Shown: positions 10,658 to 13,083 of the stretch, piece by piece
How the letters are laid out: each line of letters opens with the position of its first letter
How positions within the stretch are numbered: position 1 is the first letter of the stretch
Assembly: GCA_023402505.1 (NCBI GenBank)
Contig: JAEYGD010000205.1
Span: forward strand, 1-13,083
DNA: 13,083 nucleotides
Direction: 5' to 3'
Source: Actinomycetes bacterium
GTDB lineage: Bacteria > Actinomycetota > Actinomycetes > Mycobacteriales > Micromonosporaceae
Position numbers and translations under genes: made by a program
Notes under the pieces: generated by a model
Databases searched by the model: none
Told to the model about the DNA's origin: nothing
Seen by the model: only the letters and a program-made list of their open reading frames with translations

Positions 10658-12216
10658 CGGTCGACGCGCCGGCACGGTGGCGGGTGTCCCGCGCCGCCGT
10701 GCTGGCCTCGGTGTTCGTCTGCGCCGCCTGCGGCCTGGTCTACGAGCTGGCCCTGGTCGCCCTCGGCAGCTACCTGATCGGCGACACGGTCGGGCAGGCG
10801 TCGATCGTGCTGGGTGTCATGGTCTTCGCGATGGGCGTGGGCGCGCTCGCCGCGAAGCCGCTGCAGTCCCGGGCCGCCGCCGCGTTCGCCGCGATCGAGC
10901 TGGCCCTGGCCCTGCTCGGCGGCCTGTCGGTGCTCGGCCTCTACGCGGCCTTCGCCTGGCTGGACCTGTACGGGCCGGCGCTGGTCGGCACCGCCTTCGT
11001 GCTCGGGCTGCTGATCGGCGCCGAGATTCCGCTGCTGATGGTGCTGCTGCAACGGATCCGGGAGCAGGCCGCCGGCAGCGCGGTGGCCGACCTGTTCGCC
11101 GCCGACTACATCGGCGCGCTGCTCGGCGGCCTGGCCTTCCCGTTCCTGCTGTTGCCGCTCTTCGGCCAGCTCAAGGGCGCGCTGGTGGTGGGCGCGGTGA
11201 ACGCCGTCGCCGGTCTGGCGCTGGTCTTCACGGTCTTCCGGCGGGAGCTGAGCCGGCGGGCGCGCACCGCGCTCACCGCCGCCACCGTCGTGGTCGCCCT
11301 CTGCCTGGGGTACGCGTGGCTGACCGCCCGCGACTTCGAGGTGACCGCCCGGCAGCAGCTGTACCGGGACCCGGTGGTGCACGCCGAGCGGAGCCGCTAC
11401 CAGGAGATCGTGCTGACCCGCTCGGTCGCCGAGCCCGGCCGGGACGGGACCGACCTGCGCCTGTTCCTCAACGGGGACCTCCAGTTCAGCTCGGTCGACG
11501 AGTACCGCTACCACGAGGCGCTGGTGCATCCGGTGCTCGCCGGCCCGCGCGGCGAGGTGCTGGTGCTCGGCGCCGGGGACGGGCTCGCCGTCCGGGAGGC
11601 GCTGCGCTACCCGGACGTCCGGCGGGTCACCGTGGTCGACCTCGACCCGGCGGTGGTGGCGCTGGCCCGTGGCGAGCCGCAGCTGCGCCGCCTCAACGCC
11701 GGGTCGCTCGACGACCCCCGGGTACGCGTCGTCCACGCCGACGCGTTCGCGTGGCTGCGGACCGCCACCGACCGGTTCGACGCGGTGGTGTCCGATCTGC
11801 CCGACCCCGACGAGACCGCCACCGCGAAGCTCTACACGGTGGAGTTCTACGCGCTGGTCCGCAACGTGCTCGCCGACGGCGGCCGGCTGGTGGTGCAGGC
11901 CGGCTCGCCGTACTTCGCGCCCCGGTCGTACTGGTCGATCGAGGCGTCGCTGCGGGAGGCCGGGTTCGCCGTCACGCCGTACCACGTGGACGTCCCCTCC
12001 TTCGGCGACTGGGGATTCCTGCTCGCCGCGCCCGGCGGGTCGTCGCCGGCGCTGACTCTGCCGGCCGACGCGCCGCCGCTGCGCTTCCTCGACCCGGCCG
12101 TGCTCGCCGCCGCCGCGGCCTTCCCGCCGGACCGCCGCCGCCTCGACGTGCCGGCGTCGACGCTGCTCCGGCCCCGGGTGCTGGAGTACGCGCGCGCCGA
12201 GTGGCGGGGGTACTGA
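10654..12216 (+). CDS. speE: Spermidine-synthase-like aminopropyltransferase with N-terminal membrane domain
   Basis: Expected to move an aminopropyl group from decarboxylated S-adenosylmethionine to an amine acceptor, at the membrane. The 520-residue product has seven predicted membrane helices (about residues 14-225), then a spermidine-synthase domain (about 235-465) on the cytoplasmic side. Visible motifs are RYQEIVL (248-254), the substrate segment FLNGDLQFSSVDEYRYHEAL (271-290), the nucleotide-binding VLVLGAGDG (302-310), VVDLDP (327-332) and HADAF (361-365). The catalytic gate reads SDLPDP (380-385) instead of the usual D-S/T-T-D-P, keeping D381 and D384. This matches the long spermidine synthases with an N-terminal membrane domain (COG4262 type). 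The GTG start overlaps the preceding stop as GTGA. Acceptor and product are unknown, and the speE symbol is by family only. Confidence 0.88.
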   Translation: MTVDAPARWRVSRAAVLASVFVCAACGLVYELALVALGSYLIGDTVGQASIVLGVMVFAMGVGALAAKPLQSRAAAAFAAIELALALLGGLSVLGLYAAFAWLDLYGPALVGTAFVLGLLIGAEIPLLMVLLQRIREQAAGSAVADLFAADYIGALLGGLAFPFLLLPLFGQLKGALVVGAVNAVAGLALVFTVFRRELSRRARTALTAATVVVALCLGYAWLTARDFEVTARQQLYRDPVVHAERSRYQEIVLTRSVAEPGRDGTDLRLFLNGDLQFSSVDEYRYHEALVHPVLAGPRGEVLVLGAGDGLAVREALRYPDVRRVTVVDLDPAVVALARGEPQLRRLNAGSLDDPRVRVVHADAFAWLRTATDRFDAVVSDLPDPDETATAKLYTVEFYALVRNVLADGGRLVVQAGSPYFAPRSYWSIEASLREAGFAVTPYHVDVPSFGDWGFLLAAPGGSSPALTLPADAPPLRFLDPAVLAAAAAFPPDRRRLDVPASTLLRPRVLEYARAEWRGY

Positions 12217-12262
12217 CGCTTCCGTACCGTCGCGCCGCTCTGCCCCGTTGGTCCGTAGTCGA

Positions 12263-12268
12263 TACGGT
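12263..12268 (+). promoter_or_regulatory. Candidate -10 box for the four-helix membrane protein
   Basis: TACGGT fits TANNNT and lies 27 bases before the GTG start, with GGGAAGGAG (12283-12291) between them. The 79-base gap after the speE-like gene and the fresh ribosome-binding site support a separate transcript. No clear -35 and no strong terminator is seen at 12217-12262. Confidence 0.4.
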
Positions 12269-12295
12269 GTGGGCGCGATCTAGGGAAGGAGAACC

Positions 12296-13066
12296 GTGGC
12301 CGATCCTCATCAGCCGCCCGCCCGGGTACGCCCGAGCGTCGTGACCATTTCCAGTTACCTGCTCATCTTCTACGCCATCCTGTCCGTGATCAGCCTGATC
12401 ATCGGGCTGACCACCCTGGGCACCATCCAGGACGTCTACCGGGACGCCTTCGCCGGGACCGACGCCGAGGGTGCCGAGGGCGTCGCGGTGTTCATGGTGG
12501 CCGCGGGCAGCGTGGTCAGCCTGCTCTTCGCGATCGGGCTGGTCGTCCTCGCGATGCTCAACAACCGGGGCAAGAACGTCGCCCGCATCGTCACCTGGGT
12601 GGTCGGCGGCATCGCGCTGTGCTGCTCCGCCATCGCGCTGGCCGGCACCGCCGCGAGCAGCACGATGGGTGGCGAGACCTCCGGCAACGTGCCGAGCCAG
12701 GACGAGATCAACCGCCGTCTGGACGAGGCCCTGCCGTCCTGGTACGAGCCGGTGTCCCAGTTGCTCACGGCGCTCAGCGTCATCGTCCTGCTGGTGGCAC
12801 TGATCCTGCTGGCGCTGCCCAAGGCGAACGAGTTCTTCCGCAGGCCGCAGCAGCAGTGGGAGCCGCCGGTGCCGGGTGGTGCCTACCCGGCGTACCCGTC
12901 GGCCCCCGGCCAGCCGGGCTACCCGCAGACCCCGGGCTACCCGGCGACGCCGGACCAGCCGGGCTACCCGCAGCCGGGCGCGCCGGGCACCACGCCCGGT
13001 CAGCCGGAGCAGGGCGGGGAGGGCCAGCCGGGCTCCGACCGGCCCGGTCCGCCGCCGGTGAGTTGA
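12296..13066 (+). CDS. Four-helix membrane protein with Pro/Gly/Tyr-rich tail, unknown function
   Basis: The 256-residue product has predicted membrane helices at about 17-39, 63-88, 96-119 and 153-175, then a long disordered C-terminal tail (about 183-256) made of Pro, Gly, Gln and Tyr with repeated PGYP units. Four helices place both ends on the same side, probably the cytoplasm, given the basic patches RR (182-183) and VARI (95-98). A pair of cysteines (109-110) lies within helix 3. Actinobacteria have many such membrane proteins with PGYP-type tails and no known role; tails of this kind often bind partners, but nothing here shows which. The GTG start has GGGAAGGAG 5-12 bases upstream. It points the same way as the speE-like operon but is separated by 79 bases with its own apparent promoter. 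Confidence 0.8.
   Translation: MADPHQPPARVRPSVVTISSYLLIFYAILSVISLIIGLTTLGTIQDVYRDAFAGTDAEGAEGVAVFMVAAGSVVSLLFAIGLVVLAMLNNRGKNVARIVTWVVGGIALCCSAIALAGTAASSTMGGETSGNVPSQDEINRRLDEALPSWYEPVSQLLTALSVIVLLVALILLALPKANEFFRRPQQQWEPPVPGGAYPAYPSAPGQPGYPQTPGYPATPDQPGYPQPGAPGTTPGQPEQGGEGQPGSDRPGPPPVS
12910..12973 (+). repeat. 19-base direct repeat encoding the QPGYPQ tail units
   Basis: CCAGCCGGGCTACCCGCAG occurs at 12910-12928 and again, identical, at 12955-12973, exactly 45 bases (15 codons) apart and in frame. A related GGGCTACCCG lies between them. It encodes the repeated Gln-Pro-Gly-Tyr-Pro-Gln of the membrane protein's tail and looks like a recent in-frame duplication. Confidence 0.8.
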
Positions 13067-13081
13067 GCCGCCGATAGCGGC
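13067..13081 (+). terminator. Short hairpin at the window edge
   Basis: GCCGC (13067-13071) and GCGGC (13077-13081) enclose CGATA, directly after the stop codon. It may be the start of a terminator, but the stem is only five pairs and the window ends here. Confidence 0.3.
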
Positions 13082-13083
13082 GA

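Noticed and set aside
10243..11985. 580-codon open frame antisense to the membrane and speE-like genes
   Set aside because: The opposite strand encodes clear membrane helices and enzyme motifs; this frame gives only a Gln/Arg/His/Gly-rich run with no domain.
12223..12267. CCGTA/TACGG inverted repeat after the speE-like gene as a terminator
   Set aside because: Five pairs around a loop of about 35 bases is too weak to call.

Overview
The window is a stretch of actinobacterial chromosome with very high G+C, many GTG/TTG starts and tightly packed genes. A dnaJ-hspR pair, clpB behind an HspR-type operator, a KhtT/KhtU-like antiporter pair and a palindromic intergenic repeat built on TTGATCATGAAGTTGG all point to an actinomycete. 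From recall of that repeat, Micromonosporaceae (for example Micromonospora) fits best; this is inference, not a database result.

Bases 1-1733 (+) hold the 3' end of the heat-shock chaperone operon: dnaJ, then hspR, its MerR-family repressor, closed by a strong two-part hairpin terminator. Bases 1734-2089 hold a 63-residue charged small protein behind an AT-rich island, then a GC-rich hairpin and one arm of the palindromic repeat. This lies between converging genes. Bases 2090-4432 (-) hold an unrecognised 143-residue protein and the khtT-khtU pair (RCK_C regulatory subunit plus CPA2 antiporter), which ends in a perfect 11-bp stem. khtT probably starts at 4432 from a leaderless mRNA. Bases 4433-4604 are the divergent khtT/clpB control region. 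It carries a perfect 7-7-7 inverted repeat (4538-4558) matching the HspR operator HAIR, so the repressor encoded at 1242-1682 probably controls clpB (4605-7196) about 3 kb away. A full copy of the palindromic repeat follows clpB directly and may end its transcript.

Bases 7303-7710 encode a small helical protein of unknown role. Bases 7841-12216 (+) form a compact six-gene set: DUF4178 protein, DUF2617 protein, DUF4247 protein, DUF350/YjfL membrane protein, a two-helix membrane protein with an exported domain, and a spermidine-synthase-like enzyme with a seven-helix membrane domain. Junctions are abutting or overlap by 1-4 bases except for one 47-base gap, so this is almost certainly one operon. 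It is the least understood system here and looks like a membrane-bound polyamine or aminopropyl-transfer module. Bases 12296-13066 encode a four-helix membrane protein with a Pro/Gly/Tyr-rich repeat tail, apparently from its own promoter.

No rRNA, tRNA, CRISPR array, insertion sequence or phage gene is visible. No gene-free stretch exceeds 300 bases; the longest is 2522-2720, which holds the khtTU terminator and a weak candidate promoter.
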